NCBI GenBank assembly: GCA_002869535.1
Contig: PKUK01000001.1
Span: 496,001-560,000, forward strand
Length of the DNA: 64,000 nucleotides
From: Arcobacter sp.
GTDB lineage: Bacteria; Campylobacterota; Campylobacteria; Campylobacterales; Arcobacteraceae
Direction: 5' to 3'
Below are positions 44,673 to 52,772 of the stretch, piece after piece. A program made the translations under genes and the position numbers. Within the stretch, counting starts at the first letter, position 1, and each line of letters starts with the position of its first letter. Under the pieces are notes generated by a model. It was not told the origin of the DNA, made no database searches, and saw only the letters and a program-made list of their open reading frames with translations.

Positions 44673-45722
44673 ATGAAAGGAAAAAGACCCAATAAATTTC
44701 AACAAGCTTTTATATTAATATTGCTGTTTACAGTACTAATGGGTTTTATTGGAATGATTCAAGAGTTTCTAATAGCTCTAGTGCTTGCTGCAATCTTTGC
44801 AGGCTTACTTTATCCTTTCTATCATAAAATTCTTTTATACTTAAAAAACAAATCTGCTTTGGCAGCCTCTATTGTATTGATTATATCAATTTTAGCTGTA
44901 GGGTTTCCCTTGGCAGCACTTACTGGTATGGTGACAAATGAAGCAATACAATTCAGCCAAAAAACAACTCCTATAGTAAAAGAGATTTTAAATGATGAAT
45001 TCTCAATAAGTAAACAACTACCTAGTTGGTTGCCACTGCAAGAGAAGTTTGATTCTATAAATGAAACTCTTCTCAAAAAAGCCTCTGATGCAACAAGTGC
45101 AATAGGAAGTTGGTTAGTTTCAAGTTTGTCTAGTGCGACTAAAGGAACTGCTGGATTTCTTATGAGTTTATTTATTATGCTTTATGCTATGTTTTACTTT
45201 TTAATAAATGGACAACAGTTACTAGCTTCTCTAGCCTCTTTACTTCCTCTTTCAAAAAAAGATTATAATGAGCTGATGAACCGTGGGCTTATGGTAACTA
45301 AAGCATCACTTAAAGGTATAGTTATAATTGGATTTATTCAAGGGCTATTGGTAGGATTATCATTTTGGGCTGTAGGACTTAATGGACCAGTATTTTGGGG
45401 AAGTGTTGTTTTTCTTCTTTCTGCTATTCCAGGCTTAGGAGCACCTGTAGTTTGGGTGCCAGCAGTGATATACCTCATACTTACAGGCAGTATTGCATGG
45501 GGAATAGCGCTTAGTGTATGGGGAATAATAGTAGTAGGGTTAGTTGATAATCTACTACGCCCATGGATTGTAGGAAATGATGCAAAACTACCTGATCTTG
45601 TTATTCTAATATCAATCCTTGGAGGAATAATATCTTTTGGTCCAGTAGGTATTATTATAGGTCCTGTAATTGCAGCTCTTTTAGATACAGTTTTAAATAT
45701 TTATAAAAAGAGCTTTAAATAA
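44673..45722 (+). CDS. AI-2E family transporter
   Basis: 349-residue membrane protein of the AI-2E/PerM/YdiK exporter family. Paired N-terminal helices, a soluble loop with KQLPSWLPLQEKFDSINE, and the conserved C-terminal block FIQGLLVGLSFWAVGLNGPVFWG, LLSAIPGLGAPVVWVPAV and DNLLRPWIVG. Some members export AI-2, others act as Na+/H+ antiporters; the neighbouring osmotic stress genes favour ion or solute homeostasis. AAGGAG ribosome site. Confidence 0.9.
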   Translation: MKGKRPNKFQQAFILILLFTVLMGFIGMIQEFLIALVLAAIFAGLLYPFYHKILLYLKNKSALAASIVLIISILAVGFPLAALTGMVTNEAIQFSQKTTPIVKEILNDEFSISKQLPSWLPLQEKFDSINETLLKKASDATSAIGSWLVSSLSSATKGTAGFLMSLFIMLYAMFYFLINGQQLLASLASLLPLSKKDYNELMNRGLMVTKASLKGIVIIGFIQGLLVGLSFWAVGLNGPVFWGSVVFLLSAIPGLGAPVVWVPAVIYLILTGSIAWGIALSVWGIIVVGLVDNLLRPWIVGNDAKLPDLVILISILGGIISFGPVGIIIGPVIAALLDTVLNIYKKSFK

Positions 45723-45749
45723 CTTTGGGGAAGAACTTCTTAGCTAAAA

Positions 45750-46634
45750 TTATCTTTTTACTTCAACTTTTGCCAACCTTTCATAGTACCTGATTAGTCC
45801 ACAATGATCTAAATTATCTTCACCTTGAGCTTTCATCGCTTGCATAATTTCCATTATAGCTGCGGTAAGGTGAACAGGAGCACCTATTTCGTGCGCTGTA
45901 TCTAGTGCATTTTGTAAATCTTTAATATGTAGATTGATTTTAAATCCTGGGTCAAATTTTCTATCCATAACTAAAGGAGCTTTTGCATCTAAGACAGCAC
46001 TTCCAGCCAGCCCTCCCCTAATCGCTTGATAAACTAACTCAGGTTCAACACCAGCTTTTGTAGCTAAAACTAAAGCTTCACACATGCCAGCAATATTGAG
46101 TGCAACAATAATTTGATTTGCCAATTTTGTCGTATTTCCCGCTCCAACTTTTCCAGTATAAACAACAGAACTAGCCATTGACATCATCAGTTCATAAAAC
46201 TTATCAAATACCTCTTTTTTTCCACCAACCATAACAGATAGTGTTCCCTCTATTGCTTTTGGTTCTCCACCACTTACTGGTGCATCAAGTAATTCAACAC
46301 CTTTTTTAGCAAGTTGAGCTGAAATCTCTTGTGAAGCTAATGGTGCAATTGAACTCATATCAATAATTACCCCACCCTCTTTAATTCCATCAATAACCCC
46401 ATCTTCTCCAAGGATAACTTCTTTTACTTGAGGAGAGTTTGGTAACATTGTTATGACAACATCAACTTGTTGGGCAAGCTCTTTAGCACTATTTGCACCT
46501 ATTGCACAAGCATTTACTAATTCATCAACTGAAGTTTTACTTCTATTTGTAACAACTAATTCGTAACCGGCTTTTAATAAATTTTTTGCCATAGGTTTTC
46601 CCATGATTCCAAGTCCTATAAATCCAACTTTCAT
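45750..46634 (-). CDS. garR: beta-hydroxyacid dehydrogenase (tartronate semialdehyde reductase / GarR-like)
   Basis: 294-residue NAD(P)-dependent beta-hydroxyacid dehydrogenase. Rossmann start VGFIGLGIMGKPMAKNLL, substrate motif DAPVSGGEPKAIEGTLSVM, catalytic Lys in GKVGAGNTTKLANQIIV. Closest in type to 2-hydroxy-3-oxopropionate reductase (GarR/GlxR), interconverting tartronate semialdehyde and glycerate; related 3-hydroxyisobutyrate dehydrogenases cannot be ruled out. Monocistronic, ending near the AI-2E gene. Confidence 0.88.
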   Translation of the reverse strand: MKVGFIGLGIMGKPMAKNLLKAGYELVVTNRSKTSVDELVNACAIGANSAKELAQQVDVVITMLPNSPQVKEVILGEDGVIDGIKEGGVIIDMSSIAPLASQEISAQLAKKGVELLDAPVSGGEPKAIEGTLSVMVGGKKEVFDKFYELMMSMASSVVYTGKVGAGNTTKLANQIIVALNIAGMCEALVLATKAGVEPELVYQAIRGGLAGSAVLDAKAPLVMDRKFDPGFKINLHIKDLQNALDTAHEIGAPVHLTAAIMEIMQAMKAQGEDNLDHCGLIRYYERLAKVEVKR

Positions 46635-46685
46635 TTTATCTCCTCATGTATAAATTATAGGAGTCAGCTGATAATCATAACTCTA

Positions 46686-46811
46686 TCAACTATTTCTCCT
46701 AATTATCTTATTAACTTCTGGCTGTGATATTCAAATTATTTTAGCAATTACATACTGTGAATAGCCTTGTTCATATGTCTTTAATATATAGTTATTTTTT
46801 GTATGTTCATA
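46686..46811 (-). pseudogene. decayed helix-turn-helix (transposase or integrase-type) fragment
   Basis: Translating the minus strand gives YEQGYSQYVIAKII-stop-ISQPEVNKIIRRNS, a helix-turn-helix of the kind found at the N terminus of transposases and resolvases, with a TGA (46731-46733) between the two helices. No start codon or remaining domain is seen. It sits next to the integrase fragment and looks like mobile-element debris. Confidence 0.55.
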
Positions 46812-46820
46812 AATATATAA

Positions 46821-47270
46821 CCTACAAGTATAAATAATATATTAACACTTAGATGGGAATACATTGATTTTGATAATATGCTATATACTTTACCAAACAC
46901 TAAAAATGGTAAAAAACAAACATTTATACTACCAGAATCAATTGCCCTACTTTTATTAGCAATGCAAACAAATAAAAAAGATTATGTTTTTGAATCTCCA
47001 ACTAACAATAAAATATACATACAAAACATTCAAGCTCAAACAAGAAAGTTGAAAAAAGCATTAAATAACCCAAATTTTGGGATTCACTATTTGAGAAATG
47101 TTGTTGTATCAGCTATGGCAGAACAAGGGATTAATGCAACTTATTTATCAGGAGCATTAGGTCATTCTGATTTAAATACTATTAAAAAATATTTATCTAT
47201 ACCTTATAAAAAAGGTTCTGAAGTTGCAAATAAAACTATTGAAAATATTACAAGAGAAAATAATATATAA
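46821..47270 (+). pseudogene. tyrosine recombinase/integrase, C-terminal fragment
   Basis: The frame is open from 46821 (LTLRWEYIDFDNMLY), upstream of the track's ATG at 46878. Catalytic pieces of a phage-type integrase are seen: HYLRN (H-x-x-R), LSGALGHSD (G-H) and the nucleophile Tyr in IKKYLS. The N-terminal SAM-like domain and the first catalytic Arg are missing and no ribosome site is evident, so it is a truncated remnant of an integrated element. The 170 bp after it (47271-47376) hold nothing recognisable. Confidence 0.75.
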
Positions 47271-47377
47271 GAATACATGCATTATTTTATTTCATTATTG
47301 CATCAGAGTGGTAATGAATACAATTAAATAGACATTCTTTATAAACTTAAATTGAATTTTACCATGCAAATAATCTT

Positions 47378-47410
47378 TGCAATTAATTTGCGATAAATTT
47401 TATATACAAT
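47378..47410 (+). promoter_or_regulatory. 11-bp direct-repeat operator and promoter of the pheA-like gene
   Basis: TGCAAT (47378) and TGCGAT (47389) are spaced exactly 11 bp. After 10 bp comes TACAAT (47405-47410), a -10 match, with the ATG 30 bp further. Same architecture as upstream of the porin, the catabolic operon and mdh. Fits OmpR/PhoB-type activator binding in place of a -35. Confidence 0.7.
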
Positions 47411-47440
47411 ATTAAATAATTTATAATATAGGAAAACTAT

Positions 47441-48481
47441 ATGAACAAAAAAATTAATAAAAAAATTAATTTGATTAATGATTTAGATAAAGAAATATTA
47501 AAACTTATTAATAAAAGAATATCACTAGTAAAAGATGACGAATATTTAAATTCTTTTGATGTAAACAAGACCCTAATAGAAAAATTGAAAGATATAAATT
47601 ATGAACACATTACATATAATGATATACAGATATTTTATAATGAAATATTTAATTTAGGAAGAAACCTTATTTCTATTGAAAAAGTTGCATATTTAGGTCC
47701 AGAAGGTAGTTATACTCAAGAAGCTGCAGAAAGTAAATTTGGCAAAAACTCTAGCTATTTTTCAGTTAATTCTATTAAAAATATTTTTCTTGAAGTTTCA
47801 GAAAATAGAGCAAAATATGGAATTGTTCCAATTGAAAATAGTTCTAATGGAATGGTAGGGGATACAATTAACTCTTTTAATATATTTAATCTAAATATTG
47901 TAGGAGAAATTGTTCTTGATATTCATCATACGCTAGTAAGTACATGTAAAAATATTAATGAGATAAATACTATATATTCTAAAGATATTGCATTTGATCA
48001 ATGTTCTATTTTTCTAGAAAATTATCATTTAAATGAAGCTAAATATATTTATGTAGAATCAACTACTAAAGCTGCAAAGTTGGCATCAAAAACTCCAAAC
48101 TCTGCAGCTATATGCTCTGAAAATGCTGCAAAAAATAATCACATACCTATTTTATTTAAAAATATTGAAGATAATAAAAATAATAGAACGCGTTTTTTTG
48201 TAATCTCTAGTGATGAATCATCTAAAACTAAAAGTGACAAAACAACTATTATTGTTCAATTACCAAATAAGTATGGGAGTTTAATTACATTTCTTAATAG
48301 TTTTAAAAAAGCAAAAATCAGTCTGAGTAAAATAAAATCCCATATAGTAAATGGTGTATCAACATTTTTTATAGAATTTGTAGGACATAAAAATGATGAT
48401 AATATTCAGAAGATTTTAACTAAACACTCAAAATATATAAAAATTTTAGGTTCTTATCCAAAAGAAGTAGAAGACATATAA
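47441..48481 (+). CDS. prephenate dehydratase-like protein (P-protein type) with degenerate N-terminal domain
   Basis: 346 residues. The N-terminal ~90 residues resemble an AroQ chorismate mutase domain (LDKEILKLINKRISLV) but lack the usual first Arg and the Lys of the G-E-x-K segment, so mutase activity is doubtful. Residues ~93-265 are the dehydratase (AYLGPEGSYTQEAA, VPIENSSNGMVGDTI, catalytic NRTRFFVIS). A C-terminal ACT domain carries LSKIKSHIV where typical enzymes have the Phe-sensing ESRP, so feedback control may be lost. Would make phenylpyruvate from prephenate. Promoter shares the operator of the adjacent catabolic genes. Confidence 0.82.
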   Translation: MNKKINKKINLINDLDKEILKLINKRISLVKDDEYLNSFDVNKTLIEKLKDINYEHITYNDIQIFYNEIFNLGRNLISIEKVAYLGPEGSYTQEAAESKFGKNSSYFSVNSIKNIFLEVSENRAKYGIVPIENSSNGMVGDTINSFNIFNLNIVGEIVLDIHHTLVSTCKNINEINTIYSKDIAFDQCSIFLENYHLNEAKYIYVESTTKAAKLASKTPNSAAICSENAAKNNHIPILFKNIEDNKNNRTRFFVISSDESSKTKSDKTTIIVQLPNKYGSLITFLNSFKKAKISLSKIKSHIVNGVSTFFIEFVGHKNDDNIQKILTKHSKYIKILGSYPKEVEDI

Positions 48482-48501
48482 AAATACACAATAATAAAAT
48501 C

Positions 48502-48534
48502 TGCGATAATTTTGCGATTGATTTCATATAAACT
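48502..48534 (+). promoter_or_regulatory. 11-bp direct-repeat operator and promoter of the porin gene
   Basis: TGCGAT at 48502 and TGCGAT at 48513, 11 bp apart. A -10 candidate follows at 8-10 bp (TATAAA at 48527 or TAAACT at 48529). Same arrangement as the other three boxes; the two half-sites are identical here. Confidence 0.78.
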
Positions 48535-48546
48535 TCTTCTTAATAA

Positions 48547-48573
48547 TTTAGATTTGATTTTTTCAAATCTAAA
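48547..48573 (+). promoter_or_regulatory. stem-loop in the porin mRNA leader
   Basis: TTTAGATTTGA-TTTTT-TCAAATCTAAA, a perfect 11-bp stem with a 5-nt loop, starting about 10 bp after the porin -10. It would lie at the extreme 5' end of the mRNA, 24 bp before the ATG. Either a 5' stabiliser as in some porin mRNAs, or a terminator of the pheA-like gene; no T-run follows, favouring the former. Confidence 0.55.
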
Positions 48574-48596
48574 ATATATAACTACAAAGGAATAAA

Positions 48597-49814
48597 ATGA
48601 AAAGATTTACAAAATTAAGTCTAGCTACAATTGCTACATTATCTACATTTGCAACTATTGCAAATGCAAGTGATAGCATTGCAGCAGCATTCGCAGATTC
48701 AAAAGTTAAAGGTGAACTAAAATCAGTTTACGCAAAATCAAACTTTGACCCAGGTACACAAGCTTTACCTGCAACAAAAGATGATAGTATCCTTGCTGTT
48801 GGCGGGAGTTTAGGTATCATTACTGATAGTTTTTATGGTATTAAATTAGGAGCAACTTTTCAAGCTTCATCAATTTTATCAGATACTAACAAGAATGCTA
48901 TATTTGCAAATGATCTGAATGTATCTGGTGCCGTATTATCAGAATCATATGTAGATTATACTATTGCTAATACCAATCTAAAAGCAGGTAGACAATTCAT
49001 TACAACACCTCTTCTTAGTAGTTCATTAGATGGCAAATCATCAGAATCTCTAATTAAAGATTCATTTGAAGCATATGTATTAACAAATACAGATATTCCA
49101 GATACAACATTAGTTGCTGGATATGTAAGTAAATACCAAGGTAAAACTAATGGTACACAAGATGTATCAAAGTTCAATAAGTTTCAAGATGGAGCTTATA
49201 CAATTTATGCAAAAAATACATCTGTGGAAAATTTAACATTACAAGCTCAATACTTAGATGAAAATGGTGTTACATCTGCTACAGATAAAAATGCTTTATA
49301 TTTTCAAGCTGACTATGCAATGGGAGCACACATCTTGTCTGCACAATATGTAAGTTCTGAAGATAAAACACAAGCTGCAAATGCCCAAGAGGGGACATTG
49401 TATTGATTAAGAGCAATGGGACCAATAGGAATTGATAAACTTGGGTACATTGTTGCATATAATTCAAGTACTGATAGAAATGCTCCTGTATACACAGGTG
49501 CTGGTACAGGTACAACGGATACAGCCTTTACCGCTATGCCTGTTAATGGTGGTGGCGTTCCAACAAGAGCAGATACTGATACATTAGTTGGAGGAATAAT
49601 TGTTCCAATAGCAAATACAACATCAATTCTTTATGCAGGAAAATCAACTTCATCAACTCATGTACTTGGTGATGTTACAGCAATGGGTGCAATATTTATT
49701 TATCCAGTAGTTAAAAACTTTACAATTAAAGCAAATTTTGAGCATGTTAAAATTGAAAAACTTGCAACAGAAGATGCTGGTACAGCAAGAGTTTACTTAT
49801 CATATAAATTTTAA
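48597..49814 (+). pseudogene. major outer-membrane porin (Campylobacter/Arcobacter MOMP type) interrupted by an in-frame TGA
   Basis: 405-codon frame: signal peptide (MKRFTKLSLATIATLSTFATIANA), then an alternating beta-strand barrel with aromatic belts and a C-terminal Phe (ARVYLSYKF), all typical of epsilonproteobacterial porins. A TGA at codon 270 (49404-49406) splits it: ...AQEGTLY-stop-LRAMGPIGIDKLGY. A Trp here (TGG to TGA) would restore the strand. The truncated product would miss the last strands and could not close the barrel. The operator upstream is shared with the aromatic catabolic operon, suggesting a substrate-uptake porin. Confidence 0.8.
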
Positions 49815-49880
49815 TAAAAATAAATATAGATTTATAACTATTAATGGGTGTAGTTATATTTCTTATTTATTTTATGCTTA

Positions 49881-50015
49881 AATACTATTAAGATGCGCGC
49901 CAAATAGTATTGTATATTTTGAATGTAACTTCTATTTTACAGTTACATTCAAGTATTTATTCTCTAAAATAAGTACTTTTTTGATAGATTGTTCTCCTAC
50001 ATCAAAATAGTACTT
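49881..50015. terminator. three consecutive hairpins between the convergent porin and catabolic operon
   Basis: (1) AATACTATT (49881) with AATAGTATT (49903-49911). (2) TTGAATGTAAC (49919) with GTTACATTCAA (49942-49952), perfect 11 bp. (3) AAGTACTTTTTTGA (49971) with TCAAAATAGTACTT (50002-50015), one mismatch. They fill much of the 294-bp gap, which holds no other feature, and probably end both transcripts. Confidence 0.65.
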
Positions 50016-50108
50016 ATTTAAAATTCTTTATAAATATAAACACTTCGACATAAAAAATATGATAAAAATAGAAATCAAGATAAAAATTGGAATATTCATT
50101 TTATACTC

Positions 50109-50990
50109 TTATGCGTATAAAAATAAAAAATAAAATACGATTGGAATAACTATCAAACTAAAAAGATTTCCTACTGCAACAACAGAAGAGACTACACTTG
50201 CATCATGTCCATATTTTTCAGCCATAATAGAGTTAATAACTGCGGGAGGGAGTGCTCCAAAAAGTATTATTAAGTTTATTTGTAAAGTTGTATAGTCAAA
50301 AAACAAAATAGCAATTAAAGCCATTATAACACCAGACAAAGGACACAAGATAGCACCTATTAAACCTATTCTCCAGTGAGAAAATTCAATAGAAGCTAAT
50401 CTTACACCCAAAGCAAATAAAATTAGAGGTATGGTAATTTGTGAAAGCATTTTAATTGGTATCAAAAATAATTCTGGTAAATGAAAATTATAATAATTAA
50501 ATAGAAGTCCCAAAACTGTTGAGATAATTACAGGATTTTTAAGTATGTTAATTACCTTTGCCTCTCCTCCATACATTACTACTGCAATTGTAAACTGTCC
50601 AATAACTTGAACTAGTGACAAAGCAATAGCCATTGCCATTGCTTCTTCACCAAATGCAAATAAAGCTAAGGGAAGTCCTAAATTAATTGAGTTATTAAAC
50701 ATCATAGAAGGTAAAAATGTTCGTGGACTTATTCTTAATATTTTTGCTACTGGATATGAAATAAGCCCAGAGCCTAATACCACAATAACAGCCCCAACAG
50801 AAAAAGTTCCAAGTAGTGTAATAGAGGGTAATTTTTCACTAATAGCATAAAATACCAAAATTGGAATAAATATATCAAGGTTTATTTTATTAGGGATATC
50901 CATACTGATTTTTTCTTTTTTATAATATAAATATCCCATAAAAGAAATCATCAAAACGGGAAATATAATCTGAAAGATTTTAAGTATCAT
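50109..50990 (-). CDS. AEC family transporter at the end of the catabolic operon
   Basis: 293 residues, about ten membrane segments. N-terminal ILKIFQIIFPVLMISFMGYLYY, the central MFNNSINLGLPLALFAFG, and the C-terminal LFGALPPAVINSIMAEKYG match AEC carriers. It starts 3 bp after the PanE-like gene, so it is in the operon. By position it may import or export an organic acid intermediate or the aromatic substrate; this is inference. Confidence 0.85.
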   Translation of the reverse strand: MILKIFQIIFPVLMISFMGYLYYKKEKISMDIPNKINLDIFIPILVFYAISEKLPSITLLGTFSVGAVIVVLGSGLISYPVAKILRISPRTFLPSMMFNNSINLGLPLALFAFGEEAMAMAIALSLVQVIGQFTIAVVMYGGEAKVINILKNPVIISTVLGLLFNYYNFHLPELFLIPIKMLSQITIPLILFALGVRLASIEFSHWRIGLIGAILCPLSGVIMALIAILFFDYTTLQINLIILFGALPPAVINSIMAEKYGHDASVVSSVVAVGNLFSLIVIPIVFYFLFLYA

Positions 50991-50993
50991 GAA

Positions 50994-51935
50994 TTAATAT
51001 TTTTTATTATAAGTAAAGTCTAAAAGAGTAGAAATAGTTCTTGTATATGGTGCATCAAGGTTTTGTTCTTCACAATTTCTAATTACTACATTACAAATCT
51101 GATCTAGTTCTATTTCTCTATTATTTTCTAAATCTACAAGCATTGAAGGTTTTATTGAGTCAAAATCTGTGATTAATTTAAACATTTCATCTACTTCTAC
51201 TTTAGAAATATTTATACCTTTATTTGAAGCAGCTATCGAGGTTTCAGTCATCAATCCATAAACAATCTTTGACAACTTTTTATTATGCATTATTACACCT
51301 GTCTTTTTTTTAAGTAAAGCACATATAGCATTAACACCATTATTTATAATTAATTTTTTCCATAACTCTAAATTAATATTTTCTGATATTTCAGTAGGAA
51401 TATTTGCATTTTTAAAAACTTCTTTTAAGTTGATTAAAAAGATTTTATTCTTATTGGTTTTTTCAATTGCACCTAAAATTGTTTCTGCACATCCTGTAGC
51501 TTTAACTACAGCAGGACTTACAATGTGAGCACCAATTTTTCTTGTAAGTCCTGCAATAATATATTTTTTATTTATATAAGATGAAAGGACCTCTTCATTT
51601 TCTACACCATTTTGTAGGGAAATTATAAATGGTATATTTTTATCATCAGCAAACCACTCTTTTAAATGATTTGCTAAATTTAGGGTTGAAGTTGATTTAG
51701 TGGTAATTAATACAGCATCAAACAAGGAGAAGTCAAACTTTTTTATTTCACAAATTTGGGAGGAGGGAATCTGTTTATGAAATGAAAATTCTGGGTGCTG
51801 CAACTTCAAACCATTTTGCTGTAAGGCTAATAGGTGCTCACCTCTTGCTACAAAGGTTACTTGATTTCCTGCATCTAGTAATCTTGCACCAAAATAAGAG
51901 CCTATACCACCAGCCCCCAGAATCAAAAAATTCAT
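50994..51935 (-). CDS. 2-dehydropantoate 2-reductase family protein (PanE/ApbA fold)
   Basis: 313 residues. Rossmann start MNFLILGAGGIGSYFGARLL, TTKSTSTLN, QNGVENEEVL, catalytic Lys in WKKLIINNGVNAICALL and the C-terminal helical domain (KPSMLVDLENNREIELDQI). The family reduces ketopantoate, but position inside a meta-cleavage operon suggests action on a 2-oxo acid formed from the ring-cleavage products. It abuts dmpD. The true substrate is open. Confidence 0.82.
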   Translation of the reverse strand: MNFLILGAGGIGSYFGARLLDAGNQVTFVARGEHLLALQQNGLKLQHPEFSFHKQIPSSQICEIKKFDFSLFDAVLITTKSTSTLNLANHLKEWFADDKNIPFIISLQNGVENEEVLSSYINKKYIIAGLTRKIGAHIVSPAVVKATGCAETILGAIEKTNKNKIFLINLKEVFKNANIPTEISENINLELWKKLIINNGVNAICALLKKKTGVIMHNKKLSKIVYGLMTETSIAASNKGINISKVEVDEMFKLITDFDSIKPSMLVDLENNREIELDQICNVVIRNCEEQNLDAPYTRTISTLLDFTYNKKY

Positions 51936-52760
51936 TTATTTTTCCGAAAAAAAGTTTAATAATAAATCATTAAATATTTGATTATGTTCAATTTGAGTCC
52001 AATGTCCACATTCACCAAAAATATGAAGTTGTGATTTTTGTATTAATTGATTTAATCTAATTGAATTTTGTACTGGAATTACTTTATCTTCTCTTCCATG
52101 TATAATTAAAACATCTTTTTCTATTTTTTTTATGTCATTTTCATCACTTTCCATTGAATCAACACCGTTTTGTCTAGGTGCAGGGAACATTGAAGAAAAT
52201 GATTCTTGAAAACCAGGTCTTATACTAGCTTCATATCTCATCTTTGCTAAATCATCAGTTACAATACTTCTATCATAAGCAAATATATCTAATAATTCTT
52301 TCATATTTTCAATACTTGGAGTATATCCCCAGGCTTTGTCTAATCCATATGTTAAATCAAAATAAACTCCTACTGCACCCATTAGTACAATTTTATTAAA
52401 TCTTTCTGGATATTTAATAGTGAGTGCTAATGCTAATGCTCCACCAAAGGAATTTCCAACAAGATTTGTTTTTTCTATTCCTAAAGCATCCATTAAATCT
52501 ATTGTTTGCTTAACCCATGTATCCATATCATATGATATATCTTTAGGTCTATCAGAATAGCCAAATCCCACCATATCAGGTGCAATTACTCTAAACTTTT
52601 CTGATATAACTGGCATACACAATCGCCAATTTGCAAATGCTGAAACGCCTGGACCAGAGCCATGAATAAACATTATGGGATCCCCTTTTCCTAAATCATG
52701 GTAGTTTGTATTAAAACTTCCAGTTTTTATACTATTTGCTATTTCTGGATTTTGTGACAT
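51936..52760 (-). CDS. dmpD: 2-hydroxymuconate semialdehyde hydrolase (DmpD/XylF)
   Basis: 274-residue alpha/beta hydrolase cleaving 2-hydroxymuconic semialdehyde to 2-oxopent-4-enoate and formate. Oxyanion HGSGPGVSAFANW, nucleophile elbow LVGNSFGGALAL, Asp in IIHGREDKVIP, His in FGECGHWTQIEH, all as in meta-cleavage product hydrolases. It provides the hydrolytic branch parallel to the DmpC-DmpI-DmpH branch. Confidence 0.93.
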   Translation of the reverse strand: MSQNPEIANSIKTGSFNTNYHDLGKGDPIMFIHGSGPGVSAFANWRLCMPVISEKFRVIAPDMVGFGYSDRPKDISYDMDTWVKQTIDLMDALGIEKTNLVGNSFGGALALALTIKYPERFNKIVLMGAVGVYFDLTYGLDKAWGYTPSIENMKELLDIFAYDRSIVTDDLAKMRYEASIRPGFQESFSSMFPAPRQNGVDSMESDENDIKKIEKDVLIIHGREDKVIPVQNSIRLNQLIQKSQLHIFGECGHWTQIEHNQIFNDLLLNFFSEK

Positions 52761-52772
52761 TTATTCTCCTTT

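Noticed and set aside
46878-47270. Integrase ORF as a functional recombinase
   Set aside because: N-terminal domain and first catalytic Arg are absent and no ribosome site is seen; it is a fragment.
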